Below, in pieces: positions 33,488-42,847 of a stretch of DNA of 64,000 nt; the stretch's first letter is position 1; each line of letters begins with the position of its first letter. The DNA is from Chloroflexota bacterium (GTDB lineage: Bacteria; Chloroflexota; Anaerolineae; Aggregatilineales; Aggregatilineaceae): NCBI GenBank assembly GCA_012729765.1, contig JAAYCM010000025.1, forward strand, positions 1 to 64,000, given 5' to 3'. The position numbers and the translations under genes are program-made. A model generated the notes under the pieces. The model saw only the letters and a program-made list of their open reading frames with translations, was not told the origin of the DNA and did no database searches.

Positions 33488-33576
33488 CGCCGCGACAGAC
33501 GCTCTATCCGGCCAGCAGGGGGCTGGTTTCCACGCCTGCCCCCTGCCACTGCGCCCCGATTCGGCCCAATCGACCA

Positions 33577-33605
33577 TTGCCGTTCGCTACCCAACCCGGT
33601 ATGAT
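33577..33605 (+). promoter_or_regulatory. Promoter giving a leaderless transcript (33613 gene)
   Basis: TTGCCG (33577-33582) and TATGAT (33600-33605) are 17 bp apart. The ATG begins 7 nt after the -10 box, at the predicted +1. Confidence 0.55.
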
Positions 33606-33612
33606 TTGTCAC

Positions 33613-33912
33613 ATGAGCGATAATCCCAACGCAATTACCCGGCGCGGCCCGGATAACCAGGTCTGGTACATCGTGGTCGAAGCGCCCGGCATGGCCGCCG
33701 CCGAGATCACGGCGGGCCTGCTGCGCAGCGCCAATATCCCGGTGTTCGTGTTCCGCGAGGCCGGTGGGGGTCCGATCGCGCTGTCGGTCGGGCTGCTCGG
33801 CAGCGTGCAGATCGGCGTGCCCGAAGCCTACTATGAAGAAGCGCTCGCGCTGCTCGAAAGCGAATTTCCGCTGAACGATGAGCTGCCGCCCGAAATCGAC
33901 GAGGAACCGTAG
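33613..33912 (+). CDS. DUF2007-like small protein
   Basis: A 99-aa protein starting MSDNPNAITRRG. It contains WYIVVEAPGMAAAEITAGLL, SANIPVFVFREAGGG and VGVPEAYYEEALALL-type sequence, the ferredoxin-like pattern of DUF2007 putative signal-transducing proteins. It ends acidic. The transcript seems leaderless. The ABC permease gene starts 7 bp after the stop, so it heads the transporter operon. Confidence 0.65.
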   Translation: MSDNPNAITRRGPDNQVWYIVVEAPGMAAAEITAGLLRSANIPVFVFREAGGGPIALSVGLLGSVQIGVPEAYYEEALALLESEFPLNDELPPEIDEEP

Positions 33913-33918
33913 GCCCGC

Positions 33919-34788
33919 ATGGATCACAGCGCCGCTACCGGCAAACAACGCCGCCAGACCGCCGCGCCGGAGCTGCCGACGGGCCGCCTGCATACCTCGG
34001 TCGCGCTGCGGGCGGTCGAGCCGCGCACGACGTGGTGGCACTGGCTGCTCGCCCCGGCCCTGGGCACCATCCTGATCGTGGGCTGGGAAGCGCTGGCGCG
34101 CTCCGGGCTGTACGCGGATTTCATCATCCCGGCCCCGACCACCGTCGCCGCGCGCTGGTGGGCTATCGCCTCGGATGGCTCGCTGCTGCGGCATGCCGCC
34201 GTCACGCTGCGCGAGGTGCTGACCGGCCTGCTGATCGGCGTCGCGGCGGCCTTCTGGCTCGGCTATGGGATCGCGCGCAGCCGCCTGGTGGCCTATACGC
34301 TCACGCCCTATCTCGTCGCGCTGCAAGCCGTGCCGATTGTCGCGGTTGCGCCGCTGCTGATCATCTGGTTTGGGGCGGGCATCGCCAGCAAGGTGATCAT
34401 CTGCGCGCTGCTGGTGTTCTTCCCGATGTTGATCAACACCGTGCTCGGTATGCGCAGCATTCCTACCGACCTGCGCGACCTGATGGAATCGCTTGAAGCC
34501 ACGCCGCGCCAGACCTTTCTATACCTGGAGCTGCCCGCCGCCCTGCCGATCGTCCTCAGCGGGCTGAAGGTCAGCGCGACGCTGGCCGTGATCGGGGCGG
34601 TGGTGGGCGAGTTTGTCAGCGCCAGCGCCGGGCTGGGCTACCTGATCAATTTTGGACGCGGCATCTACGACACCCCGTTGGTGATCGCCGCCGTTTTGAC
34701 GCTGACCGCCCTGGCGCTCACGCTCTACGGGCTGACGGTGCTGCTGGAACGCCTGCTGTTAGGGTGGCAGCAGGCCGGTCACAAATAA
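33919..34788 (+). CDS. ABC transporter permease (SsuC/TauC/ThiX type)
   Basis: A 289-aa inner-membrane protein with six hydrophobic helices. The cytoplasmic EAA-type loop reads DLRDLMESLEATPRQTFLYL followed by ELPAALPIVLSGLKV, which docks onto the ATPase. The family imports sulfonates, taurine, nitrate-like anions or thiamine/riboflavin precursors. Nothing in this sequence fixes the substrate. It begins 7 bp after the DUF2007-like gene and is followed by the binding protein and ATPase of the same system. Confidence 0.88.
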   Translation: MDHSAATGKQRRQTAAPELPTGRLHTSVALRAVEPRTTWWHWLLAPALGTILIVGWEALARSGLYADFIIPAPTTVAARWWAIASDGSLLRHAAVTLREVLTGLLIGVAAAFWLGYGIARSRLVAYTLTPYLVALQAVPIVAVAPLLIIWFGAGIASKVIICALLVFFPMLINTVLGMRSIPTDLRDLMESLEATPRQTFLYLELPAALPIVLSGLKVSATLAVIGAVVGEFVSASAGLGYLINFGRGIYDTPLVIAAVLTLTALALTLYGLTVLLERLLLGWQQAGHK

Positions 34789-34854
34789 CACCCCGGCTCC
34801 GCTTTACGCTGCCACGCGGCGTTCGACACACGGCTGGATAAGGAGTTTCCCACC

Positions 34855-35880
34855 ATGACTGCTCGCAGACCTCAAAACCGCGTCCGGCTGGTGCTGCTGG
34901 CCCTGGTTGTGATCCTGGTGATCGGGCTGCTGGCCGGAACCTATCTGCTCACATCTAAGGATGAGAGTGAAGGCGAGACACGGGTCACGCTCTTTCTGAG
35001 CTTCATCCCCAGCGTGCAGTTTGCCCCGGTCTATGTGGCCGCCGAGCGCGGCTACTTTGCCGACGAGGGGATCGCTATCACACTGGAGCACGGCAGCGAG
35101 CCGGATGGCCTGGAGCGGATCGCCACCGGGGACCTGCGCTTTGGCCTGATCAGCGGCGAGCAGGTGATCCTGGCGCGGGCCAATGGCCGCCCGGTCGTGT
35201 ACATATTCGAGTGGTACGAGCGCTTCCCGGTGGGCGTGGTCGCCCCGGTGGACGCAGGCATCAGCGCACCAGCCGATCTCGCCGGGCGCGTGGTCGGCGT
35301 GCCGGGGCCGTTTGGCGCGAGCTATATCGGGCTGCGGGCGCTGCTCAAGGCCGGCGGCCTGACCGAGGATGATCTGGCCGAGCTGCGCTCGATCGGGTTT
35401 GCCGCGCCGGACAGCGTGTGCGCGGGCGAGGTCGAGGCGGCAGCGGTCTATATTGCCAACGAGCCGCTGACCATCGAGCAGCAGTGCACGGACGTCGTGG
35501 TGATACCCGTCTCCGACTACGCGACCCTGGTCGCTAACGGGCTGGTCACCAACGAGCAGACTATCGCTGACGATCCGGACCTGGTGCGCGGCATGGCGCG
35601 GGCTATCCGGCGCGGGCTGGAAGCCACCTTCGCCGATCCCGATGCCGCCTTCACGATCAGCGTCGAGAACTACGCGCGCGACCTGCCGCAGGACGAATAC
35701 GATACCCAGCGCCAGGTGCTCGACAACTCGATCGCGTTGTGGCGCTCCGACCGCCTGGGCGAAACCGATCCCGCCGCCTGGGAAGCGACACAGGCGATCC
35801 TGATCGAGACTGGGTTTATCGATGCGCCGCTGGACGATCTGAGCGCCAGCTACGATATGCGCTTCCTGCCCGGCGACTAA
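34855..35880 (+). CDS. ABC substrate-binding protein (NMT1/THI5-like)
   Basis: A 341-aa exported binding protein. It has an N-terminal membrane anchor or signal (LVLLALVVILVIGLLAGTYL) without a lipobox Cys. The binding domain starts with VTLFLSFIPSVQFAPVYVAA and ERGYFADEGIAITLEHG, typical of SsuA/NMT1 proteins. The C-terminal lobe has DPAAWEATQAILIETGF. Pyrimidine (thiamine precursor), riboflavin or sulfonate are all possible ligands. It lies between the permease and ATPase genes. Confidence 0.87.
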   Translation: MTARRPQNRVRLVLLALVVILVIGLLAGTYLLTSKDESEGETRVTLFLSFIPSVQFAPVYVAAERGYFADEGIAITLEHGSEPDGLERIATGDLRFGLISGEQVILARANGRPVVYIFEWYERFPVGVVAPVDAGISAPADLAGRVVGVPGPFGASYIGLRALLKAGGLTEDDLAELRSIGFAAPDSVCAGEVEAAAVYIANEPLTIEQQCTDVVVIPVSDYATLVANGLVTNEQTIADDPDLVRGMARAIRRGLEATFADPDAAFTISVENYARDLPQDEYDTQRQVLDNSIALWRSDRLGETDPAAWEATQAILIETGFIDAPLDDLSASYDMRFLPGD

Positions 35881-35907
35881 GCCGCGCCGCACGTCGAGGT
35901 CCATACC

Positions 35908-36675
35908 ATGCCCCATCCCCCCGCGATCCTGGCGGCTGAGCAGATCAGCCACGTCTACACGGGTCCGAGCGGCGACGTGCCCGCCCTGGATCATGTCAGC
36001 CTGGGCCTGTCACGCGAGTCGTTTGTGTGCCTGGTCGGACCGAGCGGTTGCGGCAAAAGTACGCTGCTGCGGATTCTGGCCGGGTTGCTGCGTCCGACCG
36101 CCGGACGCGCCCTGCTCGAAGGCCAGCCGATCACACGCGCCCAGCGCCGGATCGGGATCATCTTCCAGAAGTCGAACCTGATGCCCTGGCGCACGGTCTA
36201 CAGCAACCTGTCGCTGCCGCTGGAGCTGGCCGGGGTGCCGGTCGAGGAGCAGGCGCGGCGCACCCTGGCGATGCTGGAGCTGACCGGGCTGCAAAACTTC
36301 GCGGAAGCCTACCCGGCGGAGCTGTCGGGCGGGATGGCGCAGCGGGTCGCGATCGGGCGGGCGCTGATTCACGATCCCGAAGTGCTGCTGCTGGATGAGC
36401 CGTTTGGGGCGCTGGACGCCCTGACCCGCGAGCAGATGAGCGAGGAGCTGCTCCATATCTGGGCGCGGGCGCGTAAAACCGTGCTGATGGTCACCCACAG
36501 CATCCCGGAAGCCGTGCTGCTGGCCGACCGTGTTCTGGTGATGAGTCCGCGTCCGGGCCGCATCATCGCCGATATCGAGATTCCCCTGCTGCGCCCGCGC
36601 AGCCTCGATCTGCTGCACCGCTCCGACTTCGTGGCCCTGACCGAGCGCCTGCGCCGCAGCATTCGGGCCGGCTGA
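35908..36675 (+). CDS. ABC transporter ATP-binding protein (SsuB/TauB type)
   Basis: A 255-aa ATPase with Walker A GPSGCGKST near residue 44, Q-loop FQKSNLMPWRTVYSN, signature LSGGMAQR near 138, Walker B LLLDEPFGALD near 158, and the H-loop in VTHSIPEAVLLADRV. It energises import through the permease at 33919. The start is 27 bp after the binding-protein gene. Standard length for nitrate/sulfonate/thiamine-precursor importers. Confidence 0.92.
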   Translation: MPHPPAILAAEQISHVYTGPSGDVPALDHVSLGLSRESFVCLVGPSGCGKSTLLRILAGLLRPTAGRALLEGQPITRAQRRIGIIFQKSNLMPWRTVYSNLSLPLELAGVPVEEQARRTLAMLELTGLQNFAEAYPAELSGGMAQRVAIGRALIHDPEVLLLDEPFGALDALTREQMSEELLHIWARARKTVLMVTHSIPEAVLLADRVLVMSPRPGRIIADIEIPLLRPRSLDLLHRSDFVALTERLRRSIRAG

Positions 36676-36778
36676 TCGCGCCGCCAAACCGCAGCACAGA
36701 CTTGGAAATTGAGGCACACTCTGGTACGCTGATAGCAGCGCCGTAATTCTTCACGCTGGGGGCTGCGTTGAAATCACT

Positions 36779-37156
36779 ATGGGACAGAAAATTTTGATCG
36801 TGGATGATGACGCTTCGATCCGACTTCTGCTCGACACTTATCTCAAACGCCAGGGCTACACCGTGCTGACCGCGCACGACGGCCCAACCGCGATCGACCT
36901 GTACCGCACCGAGCAGCCCGATCTGGTGGTGATGGATATTGCCATGCCCAAGATGGACGGCTTCGAGACGGCGACCCATCTGCGCGCCATTCAGGCGGAA
37001 GAGGATCGGCCCCATACCCCGATCATCGTGCTGACAGCCTACGCGCGCAGCTTCTTCGTCTCCACCGGCACTGAGCCGTATATCGACAGCTACCAGACCA
37101 AGCCGATCTCACCCGACCAACTGGTGCGCCATATCCGGCAGTTTTTGGACGGCTGA
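36779..37156 (+). CDS. Single-domain response regulator
   Basis: A 125-aa receiver domain without an output domain. The acidic pair is in ILIVDDDASIR, the phosphoacceptor Asp in LVVMDIAMPKMDG near residue 52, the switch Thr in IIVLTAYA and the Lys in YQTKPISPDQL. It resembles CheY-like or Spo0F-like phosphorelay proteins. It faces the histidine kinase gene tail to tail with 10 bp between, so a functional link is suggestive but they are not co-transcribed. Confidence 0.9.
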   Translation: MGQKILIVDDDASIRLLLDTYLKRQGYTVLTAHDGPTAIDLYRTEQPDLVVMDIAMPKMDGFETATHLRAIQAEEDRPHTPIIVLTAYARSFFVSTGTEPYIDSYQTKPISPDQLVRHIRQFLDG

Positions 37157-37166
37157 CACTGCGGCT

Positions 37167-38777
37167 TCACTCAGCCTGCACGGCCAGCGGCAGGACCATT
37201 CCGAAGACGCTGCCGCACCCGACTTCACTCTGCACAAACACCCGCCCGCCGTGCTGCTCCACGACCGATTTTACGATCGAGAGGCCCAGCCCGGTCCCCT
37301 TGACCTCGTGTTTGGTTTCCGGCGCGCGGTAGAACCGCTCGAAGACATGATGCTGCCGCTCCGGCGGAATGCCCGGCCCGTGATCGACCACCTCCAGATA
37401 GAGGTCCTCGGCCTGGACGTGGGCGCGCACGATTACTTCATCCCCACTGTGGGTGTATTTGCTGGCGTTGCTGAGCAGATTCGTCAGCGCGCGATAGGGC
37501 CACTGCTGATCGCCGTGCACCACAGGAAGCTGGTCTGGCACATCCACCTGCACCGTCTGGCCGCGCTGCTGTAAGCTGGACGCGACTTCCGTCACGCTCT
37601 GGTTGACAACCTCGCTCAGACTTACCGGCCTGAGTTGGAGTTCCGGTCCGTTTTCCAGGGACTCCAGGTTGAGCAGGTCGTCGATCATCTCCTGCATCCG
37701 GCCAATGCTTTGCAGCCCGATTGCGATGATCTCGCGGTGTATCTCGGAAATATCGCCCAGATCGCTGTCCAGCATCATCAGCGCGCCCTGGGCCGCGCCC
37801 AGCGGGTTGCGCATATCGTGGGCAGCAGCGTGCACAAAATCGACCTTGACCTGCTCGGCCCGGTGCAGATAGGTTACGTCCCGCGCGATAATCACCCAAC
37901 CGTTGGGAAGCTCCCCTGCGAAAACCGGCACGATAGTCAGCGCGACGATCCGGCCATCGGCCAGCGTTGCCTCGAAGGCGGTGCTGCCCGGCTGGCTGTA
38001 ATTCAGCGCGCGATCGAATCCTTCGAGCAGCCCGGCTTGCAGCGGCAGCGCGGCCAACGGCAGCCCCAAAACCGACGGCGCGTGGAGACTCAACAACTGC
38101 TCGGCCATGGGGTTCACCGCGATCACCTGGCCGAAGCGATCGACGGAGAGGATGCCGTCGCTGGCGGCCTGAAGCACGACGCTCAGACAGCTCGACTGAC
38201 CGTGCGCCCGGTCGTACAGCCGGGCGTTGTCAATCGCAACCCCGGCCTGGTCGGCAATCGCGCGCAGCATGGCGACCGCGTCATCGGTGAACGGCTCTGG
38301 CCTGTCGCGCAGCACGCTCAGCACCCCCACGACCTGCCCGCGCGCGTGCATCGGCACCAGGATCAGCGCCTGGAAGCCCTCGCCATGCAGCACCGGAAGC
38401 TGCGCTACCGCCGTGCCGCGCAGGGTCAAGACCTGGCTCCCGCACACCACGCTGCTATAAATACTGCCCGCGACCCTGACGTCGTCCGGCAGGCTAAGCG
38501 CGGCATGATCCGGCTCGACGCTCTGAACGCGCAGCACCAACTCCTCGGCGGCCTCATCCAGCACATAGATCGCGGCGGCCTGGGCCTCGCTCGCGTTCAC
38601 GATGACATTCAGCACCGTCTGAAGCGTGGCCGGCAGGTCAACCGACTGGCCGACTGCCGCCGCTACCGTCTGGCTGGCGGACAGATAGACCGCGCGTTGC
38701 TGGGCAGCTTCGAATAACTGCCGATGATCCCAATCCCTGTTCGTTCGCTGTTCATCCAGCGTTTGCTGCTCGACCAC
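37167..38777 (-). CDS. GAF-PAS sensor histidine kinase
   Basis: A 536-aa soluble kinase without membrane helices. The order is a GAF domain (about residues 35-185; AAAIYVLDEAAEELVLRV to AIADQAGVAIDNARLYDRA), a PAS domain (about 195-310; SDGILSVDRFGQVIAVNPMA), HisKA with the phosphoacceptor His in AAAHDMRNPLG near 328, and HATPase_c with N box LLSNASKYTHSGDEV, G1 DHGPGIPPE and G2 KGTGLGLSIV. I start at GTG 38777, 6 nt after GGGGAG, rather than at GTG 38885. The signal sensed is unknown. Confidence 0.85.
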   Translation of the reverse strand: MVEQQTLDEQRTNRDWDHRQLFEAAQQRAVYLSASQTVAAAVGQSVDLPATLQTVLNVIVNASEAQAAAIYVLDEAAEELVLRVQSVEPDHAALSLPDDVRVAGSIYSSVVCGSQVLTLRGTAVAQLPVLHGEGFQALILVPMHARGQVVGVLSVLRDRPEPFTDDAVAMLRAIADQAGVAIDNARLYDRAHGQSSCLSVVLQAASDGILSVDRFGQVIAVNPMAEQLLSLHAPSVLGLPLAALPLQAGLLEGFDRALNYSQPGSTAFEATLADGRIVALTIVPVFAGELPNGWVIIARDVTYLHRAEQVKVDFVHAAAHDMRNPLGAAQGALMMLDSDLGDISEIHREIIAIGLQSIGRMQEMIDDLLNLESLENGPELQLRPVSLSEVVNQSVTEVASSLQQRGQTVQVDVPDQLPVVHGDQQWPYRALTNLLSNASKYTHSGDEVIVRAHVQAEDLYLEVVDHGPGIPPERQHHVFERFYRAPETKHEVKGTGLGLSIVKSVVEQHGGRVFVQSEVGCGSVFGMVLPLAVQAE

Positions 38778-38932
38778 GCTGCTCTCCCCACGATTGAATG
38801 ACGCCCTCGTCTCTTTCAACACATTGTGAAAGCTTCTACAGAGAGCGCTTTCTCCAGTATAAACGCAGTGGGTCACGTCGCGCACAAGCAGATTGTGAAA
38901 TTGTTATAAAAATTCCGTATATAAGACCGCCG

Positions 38933-39268
38933 CTACAGCAGCCCCAATCCTGACGCCAGCGCCAGCGCCACCAGGATCGAGGCCAGCAGCAGCACCCAGG
39001 CGATCAGCCGCCCGCTGTCCTGCAGCGGCGTCAGGCCCAATTCCTCGATCTCGATCTGGCCGAGCAGATCGACCCGGATATCCAGATTGCGCGTGCCGCG
39101 TGTCAGCCGGGCGGCATAAGCGCTGCGCTCCAGCACGTGCCAGCCCTCGGCCAGGTAGGGTTTGATCGCCGCTGCGATCAGGGCCTCGGCCTGCTCCGGG
39201 CGGATCGGCTCGATTTCCGGCGGCGGCTGGTGGTTGGGGTCCGGGTTCACATGATCTTCGGGTAACAT
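38933..39268 (-). CDS. Small tail-anchored membrane protein
   Basis: A 111-aa protein. The first 35 residues are proline- and acid-rich, the middle is a soluble alpha/beta segment (AAIKPYLAEGWHVLERSAYA), and the last 25 residues form one membrane helix (LIAWVLLLASILVALALASG). Its topology suggests a cytoplasmic domain held by a C-terminal anchor. I do not recognise the family. It is a single gene between the kinase and the 39385 gene. Confidence 0.5.
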   Translation of the reverse strand: MLPEDHVNPDPNHQPPPEIEPIRPEQAEALIAAAIKPYLAEGWHVLERSAYAARLTRGTRNLDIRVDLLGQIEIEELGLTPLQDSGRLIAWVLLLASILVALALASGLGLL

Positions 39269-39384
39269 ACTCTTCTACCTCGCGCATTTTCGCGGTATAG
39301 TCGTGGGCTGATCTGTTCGATACGATACTCACCGCCGCAGCAGGCGGTTGTACTGGCTCATACGTCGTCCGAGGGGACCCTGTT

Positions 39385-40743
39385 ATGTCAGCATCTCGCA
39401 AGCGCAGCCGGCAGCGCGCCACGATCCTGGGCGGACTGGTCGGCGGCATGATCATCTTCACCTTTGTGGTCAGTCTGATCGCGCCCGACATCGGCACGCG
39501 GACCAGCGTGGAAGACGACTTTCCGACCTTTACGCCGTTCGGGACGCCGCCGCCCCCCACCGAGGTTATCATCCCGACGCCCGATCCCGATCCGCGGCTG
39601 GAAGGCGAACTGCCCTATATCCACAGTAGCGGCTATTTCCAGACCTTCCGCCCGGCGGGCGCCGATTGGGCGGTGGACGATAACGCCTTCGACCAGACTT
39701 CCGCGCGGCTGAGTGTGGTTTTCCAGAGCAACCAGCGGCTGGCTGTCATCCATAACTATATCGAGCCGGGCGTAGAATACGAAAGCCTGCAATCGCTGAG
39801 CGACAACTTCCTGACGACCGATTACTATGCCGGGGAGTGGGCGCGCTACGACAGTTGGGAGATCACCAACCGGCAGGTGACGGACGACGCCGTGATCGTC
39901 GATTTCAACCTGATTTCATTGGGACAGAACTACCTGGGCCGCGACGTGGTCCGGCTCCAGGACGACTGGCTGTATGTCACGCGGCTGGTCGCGCCGTCCA
40001 ACAACGCGGCGCTGCTCGACCGGCTGCAAGCGCTGATCCAACCGGCCTTCTTCGCCTATCCGGAGCTGCAAGCGCTGCCGCGCGAGTGGCCGGCCTATAT
40101 CGACCAGCAGTACGGCTTCATCTTCAAGCACCCGCCAGGCTGGCAGTACGTAGCCGGCAGCCCGGGCCGCCCGGCGACGCTCACCCTGCCGCCCGGCGAG
40201 CCACAGGCGACGCTGCGGCTGTGGGCCGAAGTGGGCGGGCCGCTGGACTCCGCCGAGCAGGCCGGCGCGTATGTGCAGGAGATCGAGCCAACCGCCGAGA
40301 TCGTCCAGAGCGAGCCGGTCGAGAGTATGAGCGGCAGCGGCTTCCAGGTGGCCTATCGCTTCCGCGATCAGGCCGGCGACGCGCACAGCGGCCTGGCTGT
40401 GCTGCTGGATGACGGTTCCAGTGCGGTCTATATCGCCAACCTGCGCGTCGATGAGCCGGGTGTCAACCTGCTCGATGTCGAGAATCTGGCCGCTGAGTAC
40501 GCGGAGATCCGCCAGGCCGTGATCGGCGGATTCGTCGTGCTGCCGCCGGAATCGCGCGCCGCGCTGGCGACTCCGGTTCCTGAGGCCACGTCTGAAGCGC
40601 CGGATGCCGCAACCGCTGAGGCGACGGTCGAAGCCGAGACGACGGATGCGGCGGTCGAGCCAGAAACCACCGCCGAAGTCGAGGCGACTGCCATGACCGA
40701 AGTCGAGGCCACCGGCGAGGCGACGGAAGCCCCCGCCGAATAA
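39385..40743 (+). CDS. Membrane-anchored exported protein with low-complexity tail
   Basis: A 452-aa protein. A basic N-terminus (SASRKRSRQR) precedes one membrane helix near residues 14-33, then a proline/threonine-rich linker and two beta-rich domains resembling DUF1795/PsbP-type folds (YGFIFKHPPGWQYVAG near 245, QVAYRFRDQAGDAHSGLAVL near 315). The last 60 residues are an Ala/Thr/Glu low-complexity tail. It is presumably exposed on the cell exterior. GAGGGGACC precedes ATG 39385. The function is unknown. Confidence 0.6.
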   Translation: MSASRKRSRQRATILGGLVGGMIIFTFVVSLIAPDIGTRTSVEDDFPTFTPFGTPPPPTEVIIPTPDPDPRLEGELPYIHSSGYFQTFRPAGADWAVDDNAFDQTSARLSVVFQSNQRLAVIHNYIEPGVEYESLQSLSDNFLTTDYYAGEWARYDSWEITNRQVTDDAVIVDFNLISLGQNYLGRDVVRLQDDWLYVTRLVAPSNNAALLDRLQALIQPAFFAYPELQALPREWPAYIDQQYGFIFKHPPGWQYVAGSPGRPATLTLPPGEPQATLRLWAEVGGPLDSAEQAGAYVQEIEPTAEIVQSEPVESMSGSGFQVAYRFRDQAGDAHSGLAVLLDDGSSAVYIANLRVDEPGVNLLDVENLAAEYAEIRQAVIGGFVVLPPESRAALATPVPEATSEAPDAATAEATVEAETTDAAVEPETTAEVEATAMTEVEATGEATEAPAE

Positions 40744-40819
40744 CGATCACCCGCTTGCCCTGCGTCCTGAGCATGTCCCGGCGGCGCAGGGCGAGCACAA
40801 TCCCGCCGTGAGGAGTCGC

Positions 40820-41317
40820 ATGAAACCGCCTGCCATCTCCCTGGAAAAGATCACCGCCTTACCGCTGGTCTACCGCGTCACGATCCCGCCGGAGTATGAG
40901 GACGAGAACGGGCACATGAATATCCGCTGGTACCTGGCCGTATTCGACGATGCCGGATACCCGTTTGCCGCCAGTCTGGGCATCACGCCAGAATATCACC
41001 GGCAGCACCGCACGGGCGGCTTCGACCTGGAGCACCACATCCACTATCTGCGCGAGGTGATGATCGGGGACACGGTCGCGGTCTATATCCGGCTGGTGGG
41101 ACAGACGCCCAAGCGGATACACTATCTGATGTTCATGGTCAACGAGACGCGCGGCACGCTGGCATCGATCTTCGAGTGCATCAACTCGTTCGCGGATATG
41201 ACCGTGCGGCGCACTGCACCCTATCCCCCGGAGATCGCGGCGCGGCTCGAGGCGCTGCTGGCGCAGCATCAAGCCCTGGACTGGGAGCCGCCGGTGTGCG
41301 GGGTGATGCGCGCCTGA
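40820..41317 (+). CDS. Hotdog-fold acyl-CoA thioesterase
   Basis: A 165-aa thioesterase. The active-site strand and helix read DENGHMNIRWYLAVFDDAG near residue 35, with the D-x-x-GH-x-N arrangement of 4-hydroxybenzoyl-CoA-thioesterase-like enzymes, followed by EHHIHYLREVMIGDTVAVYI. The product is probably a general acyl-CoA hydrolase. GAGGAG lies just before ATG 40820; the GTG at 40808 would put this site inside the gene. A bidirectional terminator follows at 41327-41358. Confidence 0.8.
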   Translation: MKPPAISLEKITALPLVYRVTIPPEYEDENGHMNIRWYLAVFDDAGYPFAASLGITPEYHRQHRTGGFDLEHHIHYLREVMIGDTVAVYIRLVGQTPKRIHYLMFMVNETRGTLASIFECINSFADMTVRRTAPYPPEIAARLEALLAQHQALDWEPPVCGVMRA

Positions 41318-41326
41318 GTGGAGAAC

Positions 41327-41358
41327 AAAAAAACCAGCCCTCAAAAGGCTGGTTTTTT
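41327..41358. terminator. Bidirectional terminator
   Basis: AAAAAACCAGCC and GGCTGGTTTTTT pair around CTCAAAA between the thioesterase gene and the convergent tRNA-Arg. Confidence 0.9.
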
Positions 41359-41370
41359 AAGTCTATTCGA

Positions 41371-41447
41371 TGGCGTGCCTGGGGGGATTCGAACCCACGA
41401 CCTCTTGTTCCGTAGACAAGCGCTCTAATCCACTGAGCTACAGGCAC
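41371..41447 (-). tRNA. tRNA-Arg (ACG)
   Basis: Minus-strand cloverleaf with acceptor GTGCCTG/CAGGCAC, anticodon ACG in the loop CTACGGA, T-arm GTGGG-TTCGAAT-CCCC-type, G73 and encoded CCA. The A34 would be edited to inosine by TadA, as is usual for this isoacceptor. Confidence 0.94.
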
Positions 41448-41464
41448 GTTTCTGAAGTGCCGTT

Positions 41465-41493
41465 ATGATAGCATACGGCTTTGGCTTTGGCAA
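41465..41493 (-). promoter_or_regulatory. Promoter of tRNA-Arg
   Basis: On the minus strand, TTGCCA (41493-41488) and TATCAT (41470-41465) are 17 bp apart. Confidence 0.75.
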
Positions 41494-41566
41494 GAGTTTG
41501 TTAGACTCCAGTCACCAAAACCGCATTAGAGTTTCGTAGAAATCCACCAGACACGGCCTGCCCCGG

Positions 41567-42676
41567 TTATACCTGTAAGGCTGTCTCCTGGCCCAGAAAC
41601 CGCCCCATATCCTGCACCTCGGCCTCAAGCGGCGGAATGATCGCCGGATCGAGCGGCTTGAACGGCTCGACCGCGATCACCAGCCGGTTCTTTTGCCGCT
41701 GCGTGCGCCATGTCGCGACGGCCCGCGCGTCAACGATCAGCGCCGGGTGGAGCAGCCCACCGCCCGGATGAATCCGCCGGGCAAAGGCGTCGTCCACCAT
41801 GAACGCGCGGCTGGTATAGCCCAGCAGGTAGCTGTCATAGCGCGGCAGCAGGCGCACGACCGGCGCACCCGGCGCGCCGTCGAGCCAGGCAAGCTGTTCT
41901 TTGAGCATCCAGGCGGCCTCGCCCCGCGCCTCGACTTCGGCCAGATCGTCCGCGATCGACTCGAATCCAGCGCGCGCCCACCCGACCGGCAGCCCGGACC
42001 ACGCCGCGAAATCCGCCGGGGCAGCCGGGCCGTAGGCGTCCAGATAGCGGCGCGCCAGTTCGGCGGGCATCTGCTCATCGGATAGGGTGCGTTGTGGCAC
42101 GGCGCTGAGCCAATCCGCCAGCACGACATAGGTCAGATCGCCGTCGCGCTCCGGGCCAAAGCATAGGGTCCCTTGCATCGCCGCATAGCTTAGCAGATAG
42201 GGCATCGCCTGTCCCGCGACCGGGATACCGTGCGGCGCGAGGACCCCGGCCAGCTCGGCGCGCGTCAGCGGCCCGCGCTCGGTGAGTGTGTCGCGCAGCA
42301 GCCGGGCAGCCTGCTCGCGTATTTCCTGAGACAGGCCAAGCTGCCGGTAGCGCCGCTCGCTGCTGCGGATCGTGCGCGGGCCATAGAGCGCCAGCAGCCA
42401 CCCCACGTCCTCAGCAGGAATCAGGTGCAGTGTGCCGCGCATCGCCCAGGTGAGCACCATCGAGCGCTCGACCTCGCGCGCCTGCCGGACATCCTCGACC
42501 GTCAGCCCGTGCGTCCGGGCGCGGATCGCCAGCGTGGCCGAGGGCAGCTCCTGGGCTTGCAGTGCCCCGATCTGCCGGATCAAGTCGCCCGCGCCGGGCT
42601 GGGCCGCAGCGGGGTGCAGCCGTTGGGCGCGCAGCCGGAGCTGCCGCGTCTGCTCGATCGTTAACCGCCGGGGCAT
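41567..42676 (-). CDS. AlkZ/YcaQ-like winged-helix DNA-binding protein
   Basis: A 369-aa protein of tandem winged helices. It has LLIRQIGALQAQELPSA-type sequence with the Q-x-Q catalytic motif (LQAQE) near residue 38 and RSMVLTWAMRGTLHLIPAED near 73, then FMVDDAFARRIHPGG and a C-terminal EVQDMGRFLG. In AlkZ the QxQ motif supports removal of crosslinked or alkylated bases, so this is probably a DNA glycosylase of that family. ATG 42676 has AGAGGAAA upstream; a longer frame to 42775 lacks one. It is divergent from the carbamoyltransferase cluster. Confidence 0.78.
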   Translation of the reverse strand: MPRRLTIEQTRQLRLRAQRLHPAAAQPGAGDLIRQIGALQAQELPSATLAIRARTHGLTVEDVRQAREVERSMVLTWAMRGTLHLIPAEDVGWLLALYGPRTIRSSERRYRQLGLSQEIREQAARLLRDTLTERGPLTRAELAGVLAPHGIPVAGQAMPYLLSYAAMQGTLCFGPERDGDLTYVVLADWLSAVPQRTLSDEQMPAELARRYLDAYGPAAPADFAAWSGLPVGWARAGFESIADDLAEVEARGEAAWMLKEQLAWLDGAPGAPVVRLLPRYDSYLLGYTSRAFMVDDAFARRIHPGGGLLHPALIVDARAVATWRTQRQKNRLVIAVEPFKPLDPAIIPPLEAEVQDMGRFLGQETALQV

Positions 42677-42768
42677 AGGCCGATTTCCTCTCGCTGTACA
42701 TGCTGAATCCGTGTGTGAACAACCATAGCAGCCTGTCTCCGGTCTGTGCAACCTGCACAGGGCGGCTA

Positions 42769-42796
42769 TTGACACTCAAAGCTCCCCAAGTATAAT
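42769..42796 (+). promoter_or_regulatory. Consensus promoter of the carbamoyltransferase cluster
   Basis: TTGACA (42769-42774) and TATAAT (42791-42796) are both perfect and 16 bp apart. This is the best promoter match in the window. Confidence 0.85.
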
Positions 42797-42847
42797 CTCA
42801 CATCGGCACTGCGGTGCCGGGTGAGACGCCAGATTGATGAGGTAAGC

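Noticed and set aside
33488..33918. A TPP or FMN riboswitch controlling the NMT1-type ABC transporter.
   Set aside because: No conserved riboswitch core was seen before 33613 or between the genes, so the substrate stays undetermined.
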